DNA of 64,000 bases from Manis javanica (GCF_040802235.1 NC_133164.1:110626302-110690301); one strand, 5' to 3'; shown: positions 23,801 through 38,800, numbered from the stretch's first letter. Translations and numbers: made by a program. The notes: generated by a model not told the origin, from the sequence alone.

Positions 23801-26800
23801 TTATTTGGTTTTGGGTGTGAGCTCTTTATGTATTTTGGATGTAATCCCTTATTGGGTAAGTCATTTACAAATATATTCTCCCATACTGTAGATGCCTTTT
23901 TGTTCTGCTGATGGTATCCTTTGCTGTACAGAAGCTTTTTAGTTTTATGTAGTCCCATTTGTTCATTTTTGCTTTTGTTTCCCTTGCCTGAGGAGATGTG
24001 TTCAGGAAACAGAAATGCTATGGTAGCCTTTTAATAAAACTGATCAAAATGAATGTGGATTAAGAATACTTCAAGTCATTCTATCACATCTTACTGTTCT
24101 GATAGTCAGTGACTGCAATGAGTGGGGGGTGTTGAGGACTTGATATGGGTGAATGTTGAAACCACAATGTTGTACATGTGAAACCTTCATAAGATTGTAT
24201 ATCAATAATACTTTAATTAAAAAAAGAAAGAATACTTCAAGTCATATGAAAGCTTGCTAACCTTGACTCTGATCTCTTCCACCTATCCAGTCTTCCAGGC
24301 TTTTCAGTTATGATTGAAATTCACTCAATAATTACTCAGTTATGAATAATTAATATGGGCAAGACAGATTTAGGTATTGAAGGATTGGAGAATATATATA
24401 TATGTGATGGGGCTTCTGTTTATATAGTCAAGTTGGATAGAGAAGGGATGCTAATGAAAGAAAAGCTCATGGTTTGAAGGCAAAATTGTGTCAAATGAAA
24501 CATATAGGACAGGGTCTGCAAACAACATCCCATGAACCCAATGCCACTGCCTGTTTTTGTACAGTTTATGAGCTCAGAATGGTTTTTATAGTTAAAAAAT
24601 CATAAAGCAGAACAAAAAACAAAGAAGAATGTGCAACAGAGATTGTATGGGCCATAAAGCCTAAAATATTTACCCTGCATGACACTATACAGGAAACGTT
24701 TGCCAGGCTCTAGTGTGGAAGATAAGCACCATTAGGAAACTGTCTAAAAGGTTTTTTGATGGGCTGCTGTGGTCTGGGAGAGCATCACAGAGAAGCTAGA
24801 GTTTATACTACCCTGAAATTCAGACTGGCAGGAAAGGGAGAGAGATCCACACAGGCGCATGAGGTGCGAACGTGCAGTGTATCATGAGATGATATAAAGG
24901 TTTTGGCTGCCTCTGTTGTCGATAACATCTCTTGGGAAAAGTTTTGGGTTTTCTTTGTTGTTTTGATTTTTTTATTTTACTTGATTTTTTTCCTTCACTT
25001 GAATGGTTCATACTTGCCCTTCCTAGGAAATGATTGAAGTCCATACTCCTTGTCCCATTATTTATGGCTTTCTGCAGTCTGATCTTCGTCTTTCTAACAT
25101 TGTATACCACTACTGGATGTGACAAGATTGAAAAGGAAATTGTACATGTATGTTAGATACTGATGCTAAAAAAAGAATAATTGAATCATCCAGCCATTAG
25201 CTCTGCTTCCCTGAATCCCCTCTCTAGGGCAACCACTGCTTCAGTTTCTTGGCTATCTTTTCAGAGTTACTCTGCATATAGAATACTTAATATTCTTGTT
25301 AATAAAAATAGTATATCATTCAGCATACACACTGTTCGGTATCTTCATTTTTTCATATGAATACATGTAGACATACGACTTGTTAATACAAAATACTATA
25401 TGTTGATTTTTTTTTCATTTTTCGGTATCTCTTTTGGGTCGTTTTACACTTTACGTAAGTACAAGAAAAAGTAGAAATAAGTATATTCCTATTCCCCATT
25501 CCCAAATTAAAGGTGAAATTTTTGACGTTTTTGATCAATATCATAGCCAAATTTCTGTCACATCCCACTTCAAGATTTCTCCCATTGTCTTGATTTAGTA
25601 GTCATGGGAGCTGAGTTGGAGAAGGGAATAAACAGGAATCCCTTATGAATGCAGGAAGAGGAAAAAAGGATAGTAGCATTCATAATTTAAATAATTTTTC
25701 ACCACTCAACAACTTGTGCTTATTCCCTACAAAACCTCTGATACTGCCAAATATATAGCAGGCATATCATATTGAAGAAAGTTGTTGACTTGAATTAAAT
25801 TTGTTGTTTTCAGTTGTCTGGACTTGGAACAGTGTTCTCTTAAGGTCTTGGAGCCTGAAGGAAGCCCAAGCCTGTGTTTACTGAAGCTAATGGGTGAAAA
25901 AGGCTGTACAGTCACGGAACTGGGTGACTTCCTGCAGGCTATGGAACACACTGAAGTTCTTCAGCTTCTCAGCCCCCCAGGTAGGTTTTCCCCTTCGGTT
26001 CTCCCAAGAGTTCATAGGGACAGACTTAGAGGAGACTGTCTCATTTGACCACATCAGTTGTGTTAAATATTTTTGAAAAATGTATGGAGCCTCATTTTTT
26101 TCCCCAGGTTGATACTAAAGAACATGTAAAAAGCAAATGCAGTGCATAAGCAGTGATTGGATTATGGTCCAAAAAGCACATATAGAAGACATTTTGGGGA
26201 CAAGTAGAACAATTTGGATATAACCTGCATATTAGATATTAGGGAATTATCATGTGATAATGGCATTATAGTTCTATAGAAGAATGTCTTTACTCCAAGA
26301 AGATGCGTGCTGTATTTAGGGGTAAGATTTCTATAACTTTTGTTGAAATTAGTGCAGCCAAAAAAGTAAATATACACATATTTATGTTTGTATGTCTAGG
26401 AATGAGATAAAGCAGGTATGACAAATGCTTACTATGTTTCACCAACTTGATGCTTTTGACATGTTGGTTGACTCAATCATATGACTTTTTTTTAATGTAC
26501 CAATAGAGAGTCCAAGGTTTCTCACTTCCGATATCAGCTGTGACGAATAGAAACAGTCCCTCATCTCCACAACTACAGATGGAGTTAGCCAACTACAGTA
26601 GTGTTGAGCAGGAGGTACCATGTCCTCTCAGTCACCCAATGGCAATAACATTGCAGACCTTTCTCCAGGGGTCCAGTTTAGCATTAGGTCCCATTATAAG
26701 CAAAGAAGCCAGTCAAGATAAGGAGGCACGTGGATTAAGGACTTGATGCCCTCTATTTTACATTGTTTGGATGCATGCAGCTTTTATAACATAAGCGGCT

Positions 26801-29800
26801 TATTTGTGATAGTATTTTTAAGTTAACACAAGGAACCTAAAATTGTAATTCAGATCTTATTTTCTGCTTTGTCAGTTCTGGGGTTGGGGAATTAGAAAAC
26901 ATGGCAGTGGTGTGTTATCAATCACATGTACCAACCAGAAAACTCAACTCAGATCGGCGTAGTAGAGTTGGTTCTCTAATTGAGAAGTCTTAAAGCAGGT
27001 TGGGCTTCAAGAAAGGCAGAGGGCAGCCCTGTTTCTAAGGAGTTTGCTCTTCCTTTCTTATTACTGGCTTCCTTTCAAGACTGACTTTCTACATAGTTGC
27101 AAGATATCTACTAGCTATTCTTTGCATTCATTTTTGTCCCAGCAAAAATACTAAGATTCACTCTAGTTAACTAATTTTGGTCACATGCCTGTCTCTTACA
27201 CATGTCACTGAGGCCAGGGAGATGGAATGTGCTGGCTTGCCTGGCTTAGAGCCAGGAGTGGAGTTGGGTCAAGTCGACTTTCTAGAAACCATGTGGATCG
27301 CCAGACAAAAGTAGACCTGTTGGAAGGAGAGAGGGGTTAACGGATGCTGAGGAGATAACTAAAAAGTCTACTACAAATGGAAAAACCCCTAGATTAAGAG
27401 TTAGGAGACTTGGACTCTCAGATCATATCTGTTCTATAGGCTTAACATAGGTGAGAAAATAGGCCTCCTGAAGTGCCTCCTTCGTGTAATACACTGTATC
27501 AGATGCTTGATATAAGTTTCTCGGTTCTGCTTCATCTCAAGAGGAAGGGGGTAGGAATAACCAGCTGCTAATGCAGACCCATCTAAATAAAATTGCTGTC
27601 TGTGACCAATCAGTAAACTTCTTAAGGTGACGTTTAGTAATTTTTATATCCCCAGTGCCTTGAAATCTGCCATGTAGGATATACCCAGTTAACTACTAAG
27701 TTCTCATACTTCATGGAAAACAGAGGCTTCTGAAAACTTAAGAAACTTATATGGGAAGTAAATATAACTTTTATATCTCATTATTTTTTTTAGTAATTAT
27801 ACTTAGCTACTCTGACCATTGGTTGCCAAGTCTGCAGAATGAGAGAATATTGCAGAGTTGCAGGAGCTACGTGGCATAATGCTGTGTTGAATTATATCAG
27901 TAATCTTGGGAAAAATCCTTTTCTGCTCTGTGTTTTTCTCCTAATAGGAGGATTAGCACTTTACTGTCAGTGTTTTCCTGCACAGCTTGTTCTAATATTT
28001 GGCCTGCAGGCTTTTTCAGAGGTATCCCTGGACTTTTTCACATTTGAGGGGAGACTAGGAAAAGTAGTTCTGACATTACCACTTAAGCACTGTTTCTGTG
28101 AAGTTTTATGTCATATTAGCCATTTGGTAGGCATTAGGAATTGGTTGTTATTACTTGAATGTTAGTGATTGATTTAAGAGGAAATATTTTGGGATCTGAT
28201 AAAGCTCAGTAATTTCAGGAAGAAGTAATTAACTGTTAACTTTTTATCTGCATCTTATGTGGATAATCTAAAACTCACTGTACTTACGTATATTAGAATA
28301 AAGAAATATAAGAATTATAGAGAACAATTCTAATATCTTAATAAGAATTTGGGAATAAAAATTATTGTAATTGTATTAAGAATGTAAGCTCTGATAGAAT
28401 CAACTTAATTTGAGATTTTGCTCAGTCAATAAACATTTATTATATTCCAGCACCTGTACTACTTCAGGCATTGCACTTAGTACTGTGAATTCAGAGATGA
28501 CTAAAACATTAGTTGCTGCCTGTTCAAAGTTCATAGTCTAGTAGGGAAGACAAACCTATAAATGATCACCTCCAGGACAGTCATAAAAACACATATATAT
28601 AGAGGACGTCTTACCTGGTATCCAGTTTTTCCTCTTCAGTATATTCCTAAATCTTAGTGAAAATACAAAATAGAAGTGTTACTTATGTTTTCTTTTTTGT
28701 AGTAATGCAGTTACATAGGAGGACATTAGTTCCTATTCCACAGAAAATCCAGTGACTTTTCTCCAGTTGTCTTTAGAGGGGGTCTGTTTTGGGTGAGAAA
28801 GATGAGTTTTGTTAAAGATGATGGGAACCTTGGAACAGCCCTTTCAGACCTAAATGCAGAGAGAAGAGAAAACTTTAGACTGATTTTAGTCTTACTTTGC
28901 AATACTCCATTCCAGTCCTTTGTGGGATGACAATGAGAGAGCCATAGGAGAGGGTCACTGTATGGAGTTTCTCTGTTTCTGAGGAACTGACCAAGTTTCT
29001 TTCATGTGCTTGCTCCATAGCCCTAAAGTAGCTGGGGCCACACTCCCCCCTCTAGCTGGAGTGAGTCCTTTGATTAGGAGCCAGCCTCACCCAGCATGAG
29101 GTCTAAGCTGAGGGGAACTCACCCCCAAATTCTTGCTCTCTGTTGTCTCTCACACTCATGTGATTCCTGAAGGAGCTCATAGATTGAGGTCCATCCTTTC
29201 CTGCTTTCTCTCCAGGTGGGCTTTCCACAGCACAGGGGTCGGCCAGCTTGCCCCTCAGTCTGGTCTTGCCTGTGCTTCGTGTTAAGATGCTTACAGTTTT
29301 TAATGTGTGGATGGTGTCCATTCCATCTTCTAGCACTTGATTAATTGTTCCCATTTGTATTACTGTGGTCTTCTCAGTGGGAATTGGAGGTGGTGGGATG
29401 TTGAATGAATTGCTAAAATTGTTTGAACTAGAAGCCCATAATGATTTTTTAGACTTCTATTCTTTTCATTAAAAAATCAAAAACTGATCCCAAAGCAGCC
29501 AGTATTGGCATCTGTATCGTTCACAAATGTAGGTAAAACTTTAATGTGCGGTTCAAGATGTTTTTATTTGTTTCTTTTGTTTTAAGTGAAAACATTTTGA
29601 GTGCAGATTTATCTCTATCAAGTAGAGTTAATGTAAATCAAGAAATGGTTATGAAAGAAGTAATGCTGTGACTTGGAATTGGTTAGGCAGAGGCTAGACA
29701 ACGGGGATATTTAGAGAGAATTAACATTGCATATGTGAGTTTCATTAGATGAATTCTCAGGTTCTTTCTGACTCCGGTTCATGATGTTGCCATTTTATTT

Positions 29801-32800
29801 CCTCCACCATGCAGGAAGGCGTACGCTTCGCTCTCAGCACGGCCTGATGGCGATGGCAGACTCCTGTGAGGTCTCTTCGGTGGCGCCTTCCATTTGTCCC
29901 CACCTCTTTCGATGTCATTCCACTTCACTTTTTTCTTTAATCCTTTGTAGCACAGTTACTGTTCTGTTTCTGATATCAACTTTATTTTTTGTTACTTTTA
30001 TTGTCTCTAAGACAAGAGCAAAGATATTATTATTATTCGATTTCCAAAATACCTTTACTTCACATTTTATCTTCACAATTATATGAAGCAACAGAGCAGT
30101 ACCATTAGAAGCCGTTTTAAATGTGAGCAAACATTTGTGTGGAAAATGAGATTTCCAGAAGTTATCATTTCTCCAGAGTTCCAGTTATTGACAAAAGTAG
30201 ATTAAAACCCAGGTCTGCTGACCCTGTCCTGAACACAGTGTCATTTCCATAGTGCTTGGAAAAATAAGGGTTTGGGAAACTTAGCCGTGGAGATTATTTC
30301 CCCCATTGCCTCTTTGACCCCTGGACTTCCATTTTTCTTGCCAAATTGAAAAACACTCAAATACTAGATCTTACTTATAAGAGACTTTTTTTTGTTCCAT
30401 GAACAGCAGGAATTCCTGGGGGGAAAACTGTCAAGACGTGAAAAGAGGCAACGATGGTGTGGATGAGAGTAATGATTAGGAGGAAGTAGGGAGAGAGAAA
30501 GGGAATGGCAGGTGAGGCTCGAGAACGCATTTCCACCCTGGGAGCTCAAGGTCACTGGGCGGGCAGGTACAGGGATGGGCATGTGAGGAGGAGGTGAGCT
30601 TGCACAGGGGGTGCAAACGTAAATTGACTTGTAAAGCAACAGACATGGTCATACTTCGCTTGTGTGATGGGGGAGATTGTTGAAGGAAGAGGAGTGGTGT
30701 TTATTCTGGGACAGTCTGGGTACTTCTCAAGGATAGCTTAGACATTTTCAGAATAACTTTGAGGAAGAGTTTTAGGTGGAAAAAATGTTCTAGTTCATGG
30801 CTTCTGAAAACATGCACTGTAATGTCTACAATAGATCTAATCCCAGAAAAGCTATTTGTAAATTACATCAATATTTAAGCACGTCATGAGAGATGATGAG
30901 TCCTTTTGTCAAGTCAGGAATCACAAGTTTTGTAATTTCAGCAGGGTTTTTCATTTTATTGTTTAAAATCATGTATCTGTGATCTACATAGGTGTGTGTT
31001 GAAAGCGCAATCCTTGTGTTCCATCATACCTATTTAAATTCTCCCCGGCTTACAGGAAATCAAGTAACCTCTGATTTCTTTGCAGATGTTATCTGAAAAT
31101 AGGCTTGTTTGCCAGGAAGCTGTGCCTTCACCCTTTAAAATAGAACTTTCATTCGTATGCCTTGGTACGCCCTCCAGAGCACTCTGCCGTCTTCTCTCCT
31201 TACCTTTGTTCAGCACCTTCTGACTGGTGGGCACCGCACAAGAGTGGTTAAAGGCCGACCATGGTTCCCTGTTGCACAGCACTACGTGGGAGGAAGGAAA
31301 TATGTGTGGTTAAAAATGGGAGGTGTTGTGACTTCTTTTCTTTACTCCTCACCAGGGGCACTTTTCCAAATCACATTTTGCCTTTCAATTCTCAGTCTCT
31401 GAAGCAGTAGGTGATAAATACATGTAGTTGCTTGCTTCTTGAATTCTAGGCTACTAAAATTGTGCATAGAAACAGATGTATCAACTGAGTTTGAAAGTCC
31501 ATTAAAAATCATTTACCCTTTTCTTCCACACAGAACGAGGATACTTTGTAGGACATCCTGGCCATAGGGGCCCTTTCCACTAGTCATTCAAGAAAGCCCC
31601 TTAATTTCCATCAGTCTTGTTCCTTGTCTCTGCACAATAGTAGAGAATATTTGCCATGGTAAATTTATAAGTGTTGTCATGGGGCAGGACATGGCACTCT
31701 GTCTGAACTCCCCTTTGTGAAAGGCTCACTGTGGCAGAAGATGGGATTAGTGTGGCAGATGCATTAAGAATCGCTGGAAAATGATAATAACCATGTGAGG
31801 TCATGAGCATGGCAATTAATTTGACTGTGGTGGTCGTTGCACAGTGTATACGTATGTTAAATCACACGTTGTACACCCTTCATATGTAGTTTTTATTTGT
31901 CAATTATACCTCACAAAGGTGGAGGGTGAAAGAATCAGTGAAAATAACAAAAGCATGAGGATTTGAAGCCTGAGCAAATGTAGGCTTGCATCGTGATTCT
32001 CCCATTTTATAAAAAAAAATTAGTCTCAGAGAGGTTAAGTAGTTTACTTTGGGTGACCTGCAAGTTACTTAACTCCATTTTCTTCATTCTAACATAGATC
32101 TAATCAATATCTAACTCATGGTTAATTTGAAAGTTAGAGATCAAAATGCCCAGCATATATATATAAAGCAGTCAGCAGATAGCTGCTATAGTAATTTTTA
32201 TTATTATACACATTCACCCAACAAATACATGTTGAACACCCACTGTATCCCCAATGCCAGGCAGTGTTCTAGGCATTGGGTAAACCAGTGACTAAGACAA
32301 AACAGGGCCCTTGCTTTCATGGAGCTTCTAGTTCAGTAGGTGAGACAAATAGTAAGAAACAGGAATTCCATGTAATTAGTGCAGTGAAGACTACAAAGCA
32401 TGGTGAATGTAATAGAAAACGGGGGGGTGAGGGAGTAGCCAATGTAGATATGTTTCCCAGAGAAGCTTGAGACCTAGGTGACTAGAAAGAATGCCACGAA
32501 GCAGGGGATGGGGAAAATCCAGCAGAGAACCAGTAAGTGAAAGGGAGAAAAAGCTTGGCTTCCAAAGGAAAGGACCCGTGTGGCTGGAGGACGGTGGGCA
32601 AGGGGGAGCATGGTAGGGGATGGGTCAGAGAGGGCCGTTTATGTAGGCCTTGTAAGCCGTGGTAAGGAGGTTGGATTTTATCCTAAGTACAATGGGAGGT
32701 CAGTAGAGAGTTTTAATTAGAGGAATGATGTGGATTCGTTTGTGTTTTAAAAACACATTTGGGCTCCTGGTTGGAAGCAAGGAAACAAGTTCGCAGCTGT

Positions 32801-35800
32801 AACAATAGATCAGACGAGCTGAGGCATTGGAAATGGGGAGACTTGGAAAAGGAGGAGGGATTCCGAAATGACTGCCAGGTTTTTGTCCTGAGTTAACTTG
32901 ACCTTTGAAGGTAGGCTGGAAACTGGGTTCTCTTTCCTGAGGTGGGGAAAACTCTGGGGTCCCCGAGGATGTTTCATTTGGGAGGGATTGGGGACATGTT
33001 AAGTTTGAGATGGCTGTAAGACATCTGCATCTTAAAGCCAGTTTAGACACATTTCCTATATTTTTGAGATTTATGTTCCCTCCTTTTGTTGTTACAACTT
33101 TATACCTAATCAGAATCTTTGTATCTTTTTTTTATTCGAGTATCATTTATATGCAGTCTTATATTGGTTTCAAGTATACAACACAGTGGTTCAACAGTTA
33201 CCCATGTTATTAAATCCTCACCCCAGCTAGTCCAGTTACAGGATCTTTCACTATATTCTGCATGCTGTACTGCTATCCCTGTGACTAACTACTATGATTG
33301 AGAATTTTTGTACCCCTTTATCCTCCTCACCCTCTCCACCTGTCTACTCCAAACCCTCCCCCATGTGGTAACCACCAGTCACTTCTCAGTGTCTATGAGT
33401 CTAGTGCTATAGTGCTATTTTGTTCATTTTGTTTTGTTTTGTTTTAATATACCACAAATAAGTGAAATAATATGCTATTTGTCTTTCTCTGATGGGCTTA
33501 TTTCACTTAGCATACTATCCTCTAGGTCCATCCATATTGTTGCAAATGCCAGGAATTCTTTTTTAATGGCTGAATAATATTCCATTGTGTATATGTACCA
33601 TATCTACTTTATCTATTCATCTATTGACAGGTTGCTTCCCTGTCTTCGCTGTTGTAAATAACATGATAATAAACATAGGGGTGCATATATCTTTTCAAAT
33701 CAGGGACTTAGTTTTCTTGAGGTAAATACCTAGAGTTGGAATTACTGGGTCATGTGCTATTTCTCTTTAATTTTTGAGGCCTCTCCATACTGCTTTTCAG
33801 TTGGCTACACCAATTTACAGTCCCACCAACAGTGTTGAAGGGTTCCCATTCTCCGCATCCTCATCAGCATTTGTTAATTCTTATCTTTTGTATAGTGGCC
33901 ATTGTAACTGGTATAAGGTAGTATCCCATTCTGGTTTTAATTTGCATTTCCTTGATGATTAGCAATGTGAAGCATCTTGTCTTTGGAGAAATGTCCATTC
34001 AGTTTCTCTGCCCATTTTTTAATCGGGTTATTTGTCTTCTTTTTTTTTGGTGTTGAGACATATGATTTCCTTATATATTTTGTATGTTGTTAACCTCTTA
34101 TCAGATAAATCATTTGTGAATATGTTCTCCTATATTGTAGGATGCCTTTTTTTTTCTCCTGATGATGTCCTTTGCTGTACAGAAGCTGTTTTTTTTTATG
34201 CAGTCCCATTTGTTCATTTTTGCTTTTGTTTCCCTTGTCCAAAGAGATGTGTCCAGGAAAAAATTGCTCATGCTGATGTTCAGGAGATTTTGCCTATGTT
34301 TTCTTCTAAGGGTTTATGGTTTCATGTCTCACATTTAGATCTTCGACCCATTTCAAGTTTACTTTTGTGTATGGAGTTAGACAGTAATCCAGGTTCATTT
34401 TCTTGCATGTAGCTGTCCAGTTTTACCAACACCAGTTGTTGGATAGGCTGCCTTTTCCCCATATATATCCATGGCTCCTTTATTGTATATTAATTGACCA
34501 TATATGCTTGGGTTTATATCCAGGCTCTTTATTCTGTACCATTGACCTAAGGGTCTGTTCTTGTGCCCATGTCATACTGTTTTGATTACTGTAGCTCTGT
34601 AGCATAGCTTAAAGTCAGGGAGCATAATACCCCCATCTTTATTCTTCTTTCTCTGTGTTCTTCTTGCTTTGGCTATTCAGAGTCTTTTGTGGTTCCATAT
34701 GAATTGTAGGATTATTTGCGGAATCTTTGTATCTTAATGTTGTGATATAAATCTCTCCTGGCAGATGAATGACATATGGGAGCACTAAAATAGAGTGTAT
34801 GAATTTGCTAACTTAAGCAAGAAAGCTATTCCCATTTTCTAACTTCAGCATGTACTTTTCTACCAACATGAATTACAGAATTTAGGAGAACTGTTAGTTC
34901 ATCTATCATGTGCTGACTTGGCATCAGCATAAAGAATTGGTAAACATGAAAACTCCCCTTGGCAGAAGTTTTAAATTCTTTTTTGCAAGGCTTTACTCTA
35001 TTTATTAAAATTTTTCTTGGGTTTCCCCAGACCCTCAAATGCAATAAATACCTACTAATTTTAGATTGGGTTTTATTTGGTATCTTTCTAGCATGGATTT
35101 CACATACCCATTTTATCTTACATACCATTTTTTTTCCTAGAAAGTTTACTACCTTTGCTGTCTTAAGATTGCTATAATTTAGACTAACTCCTCTTCATTT
35201 GCAATCTTGTTCTTTTGGGTTGGTGGGTTTTAAAGGAAAAAGATACCATTATGAGATCATATTCAGAATAGATGAGAGGGAAAAAAAGGTACAGCAAATT
35301 AAGTTGTATAAGTTTTAGTGATCCTTTCTCCTTCCTTCCTGAAAGCCCATTCACCCAGTTTTATATATTATAACCTTGGCAAATACAAAATTTCCTAACT
35401 TTTGGTTTCTTTTGTGTCAATTACCTATTATTACAAACATATTACTACAAAACCGAAAGCTTAAAATAGCGATTTATTATCTCACAGTTTCTGAGGATAG
35501 GAATCCAGAAATGGCTTTGGGGGGTGGTTTTGGCTCAGATTTTGGCCTCCGATGAGGTAGTTACCAAGTTGTCCACCAGAGCTGCCACCATCTGAAGGTT
35601 TGACTGGGGTTGGGAAATCCTGTTCGCAGATGGTTTGCTCATGTGGCTGTGGGTGGAGGGCCCAAGTTTCTTTACTTACCACTTGGGCCTCTCCGCACGG
35701 CTGCCTGAGTGCCCCTGTGACATGGCAGCAGGCTTCCCCTAAGGGAGTGATTGAGAGAGAGTCAGGAGAGAGGAAGGGAAGGGAATTCTGTTAACCAACT

Positions 35801-38800
35801 CCAGGATTTTCTTTGAAACGCTTGCCAAAAAGTTTTCCAACATTTTTGGCTGATAGTCATTTTTCAAATAAAAACTGTTTTATAGCACATATTAAATTTA
35901 TATTCTGCTGTAATGTTTCTGTGCCTTTCTGCTTACAAAACTCATTTTAATGCTAAATCATAGCACTGAAATCCAAGTGTCTTTTAAAGACATTTTCACT
36001 GTCATTTCAACTCATTGTGTTGCTCACAGTGCACTGAACTCAGCTGAAGTGCCAGCCATCTGAGCATTTATGACCAAGTAATCAAAGAGCTAGTACTGAG
36101 AACTGCATTATGATGCTGTCCGGCAGACATCTGTTGTAAGTTGCATCCTGATTTCAGAGGTTTTAGAATGTGTTAATAATATTTCGAAGAATTGAGGAAA
36201 ATGACAGTTTTCTCCCACAACTGTGGAAAGTGCAGTAGATCAAAGGACTCTGCAAGAGTTTCTTTCCTCCTGGTTTTACACAGCCTGGAACTCACAACTC
36301 AATCTGATGGGGAAGGAGTTATGAATTTGTTGAATTATAACAAGGATAAATATGCAGGTTATTTCCACAGCACTACTTTTTTTGGTTTCAGAAATGTAAA
36401 CAAGGAAAGCCGCTCTTCTGTGACTTTTTTTTTTTTTTTTTTTTTAAGGAATAAAGATCACTGTAAACCCCGAATCAAAGGCAGTCTTGGCTGGACAGTT
36501 TGTGAAACTGTGTTGCCGGGCAACTGGACATCCTTTTGTACAATATCAATGGTTCAAAATGAATAAAGAGGTAATTTTTAAAATGTCTTTTAATGCTTTA
36601 AGTGTCATAGAGGAAAGAATGATAGAAAATCAATTAGCATTATTATCCTCATTGTGTTTTTAGGAGTTTTGATCTGATAGGCATTGCTGTATTATTGAAC
36701 TATTCAATAATAATTTTGGTAGGAAAGTTCCAAAATTACCTTATAAAAAAATTATAAACAATACTAAAATCAATTCTCTACCCTTAGATATTGTGGAAAA
36801 TAGGGATTAGTTGGAGCAACAATGTTAACAAATAGGAAACATCACCATTACATTCTAAAATATCTACACAGAACTCATTAAAACAAATTATGTTTCAACT
36901 AAAATCTTTAATTAAAACATTTTCAAGGTTACACAGAAGACTAGCATGATATTATTTTAAGCATTCTACTTAATTGTGTCATATCAAAAGATTTAGGCTA
37001 TTATGGTCGATTCTGAAGTACAACTAAAATTGGTGCGGGGGCATTTATTCCCCCCTCTTACTTCCATTGCAGGAAGTATTGCATCCCTGCATCACCCAAC
37101 AAGTAATTTTAATCACGTACTGGAATTCTCTTTTCTTAAAAGTTGTTTGAGCCCCTCTCCACCTGGGGATTTTTCACCAACTTGGCTGGCCCATGTCATC
37201 CCACTTCCGTGGACTCCTCCCTTCTTCTTCATCCATTCCCTTCACCCCTTTCCTTCCAGAAGGTACCTTGAAATCCCATATTCTTTCCACCTGCTATTCT
37301 AAGCTTCCTTCTAAACTCAATACTAAGTCTACATTTGCAAACCTGGAACTAGGTTAAACAGCCATTCTAAGATCACAGTCTTTAATGGGATCGCTGTGTC
37401 TTAGAAAAAAATATGTATAGCTTTATGCAAGTTTTTATGTCTGTCCCTTCCACACAGGTAAGGTAGAGCAGCTGTTAAACTAGTGAAAAGATTGCATGCA
37501 GGCTCTGATGTTAGACAGGACTGTGTTGGATCCTTGACTATCAATACCAGTGATGTGAATTCCTGTTGTCAGGGGTTGTGAAAATTTAGCAGGATATGTA
37601 TGGCATGTGCCTAGGCTTTTGAGAGACAATAACTATAGTTATTTTACCATGTTATCTCAATTGTGAAGTTGCTTTCATTTTAATAAATGCTGTTTGAAGA
37701 AGAAATAATTGATAAAACTTACTGCACAAACTGTATCATTTGTAAAATATGTCCTGGTAGAAATGTCTGAAGAGTTGTAATATATTTTAAAGTTTTGTCA
37801 AACCACTCTTACATTCATGGTCTATTTTATGAGGTACTCATTTAATGAGTACCTGATGCACACCTGTCCTGTGCCAGGCCACACTGTAAGCACTGATATG
37901 CCAAGGCCCTGCCACCTACTCTGTGGAGAGAGAGAACAAGCAAATACAATGACACTATGAGTTGAGAACTGTAAGGAAAATGAACAGGATCATGTAAAGT
38001 GAGAAGCCACTAAAGGTTTTATGCAGAACATAAGATTTATGTTTTTAAGACACAAACTTGCTACTTGAAGGGAAGCAAGAGAAAAGCAAGATGACCAGCT
38101 ATCTAATGCCTGTGCTAGACTCAAAACAGGAGAAGTGTGCGCTCGGGTATGGCAATGGAGATGGGTCAGCGTGCACAGTCAGTTTATTTAGGGTAGAGCT
38201 AACCAGATCTAAGGGATTAGATATGGACCATGAGGAAAAAGAAAGAGATGAAGGATGACCCCTAGCTTTTTTACTTAAGAATCCAGGGACATGTCACGTA
38301 CCAAGGTGTTGAAGGTTAGGAGAGGAATAGTTAGGGGAAGAAAAATCAGGAGTTTGGTTTTAGCCATGTTAGTATGAAATGCTTGTTAGATGTCCAAATG
38401 AACTGGCTCAGCAGTTTGAATATATCTGAAGAGACAACTTTGAAAGTTTATATAGTGGAGGAGGAACCAATAAAGAGGCTAAGAATTTGCAACAGAGAGA
38501 GAAAGAAAACCAGGGGAGGATGGTATGAAGCCTAAAAGGGAAGGTATTTCAAGAAGAAAGGGGTAGTCAGCATTTCCAGTGCTGCTGGGGGCAGGGGTAT
38601 CAAGGGAGGTTTGTTTAGGTATATTTCAGATACAACATACTAGAGTGTTTTTGACAGTGATATAATAAAAGAAAGAATAAGATGCAAAGCAGAGAGAGAA
38701 AATTCCAAGAGCAGAGTTGGAGAGGATGGGACTGTCGAAGAAGAAAAACTTTCCCTCTGCCCTCTTAAGTTCACTTTCTAGGGGCCTGTGAGATAACCAA

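Larger units (their letters stand above)
17884..25813 (+). other. MALT1: MALT1 intron 1
   Basis: 7.9 kb. The first 230 bases are still CpG island. It then holds a hAT remnant, MIR and L2 pieces, a TG microsatellite, two L1 insertions with target-site duplications and a second hAT-like remnant, all listed separately. Nothing recognisable at 19380-20780 and 24730-25800. Confidence 0.85.
25981..36448 (+). other. MALT1: MALT1 intron 2
   Basis: 10.5 kb, the longest intron here. It contains L2 and MIR pieces, an L1 3' fragment, a long antisense L2 and a 1.6-kb antisense L1, listed separately. I see nothing identifiable in 26000-27550, 28570-30020, 30250-31790 or 35710-36420. Confidence 0.85.

Noticed and set aside
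27839-28165. 108-codon ORF in intron 2
   Set aside because: It could look like a membrane peptide because of hydrophobic runs, but it has no family match I know and sits in intronic DNA.
33774-34585. Consecutive + strand ORFs of 62, 126 and 60 codons
   Set aside because: These are shadows on the antisense strand of the L1 insertion at 33128-34720.
36192-36566. ORF running through the T21 tract into exon 3
   Set aside because: It reads intronic sequence and the poly-T as phenylalanines. Its overlap with exon 3 is out of frame with MALT1.
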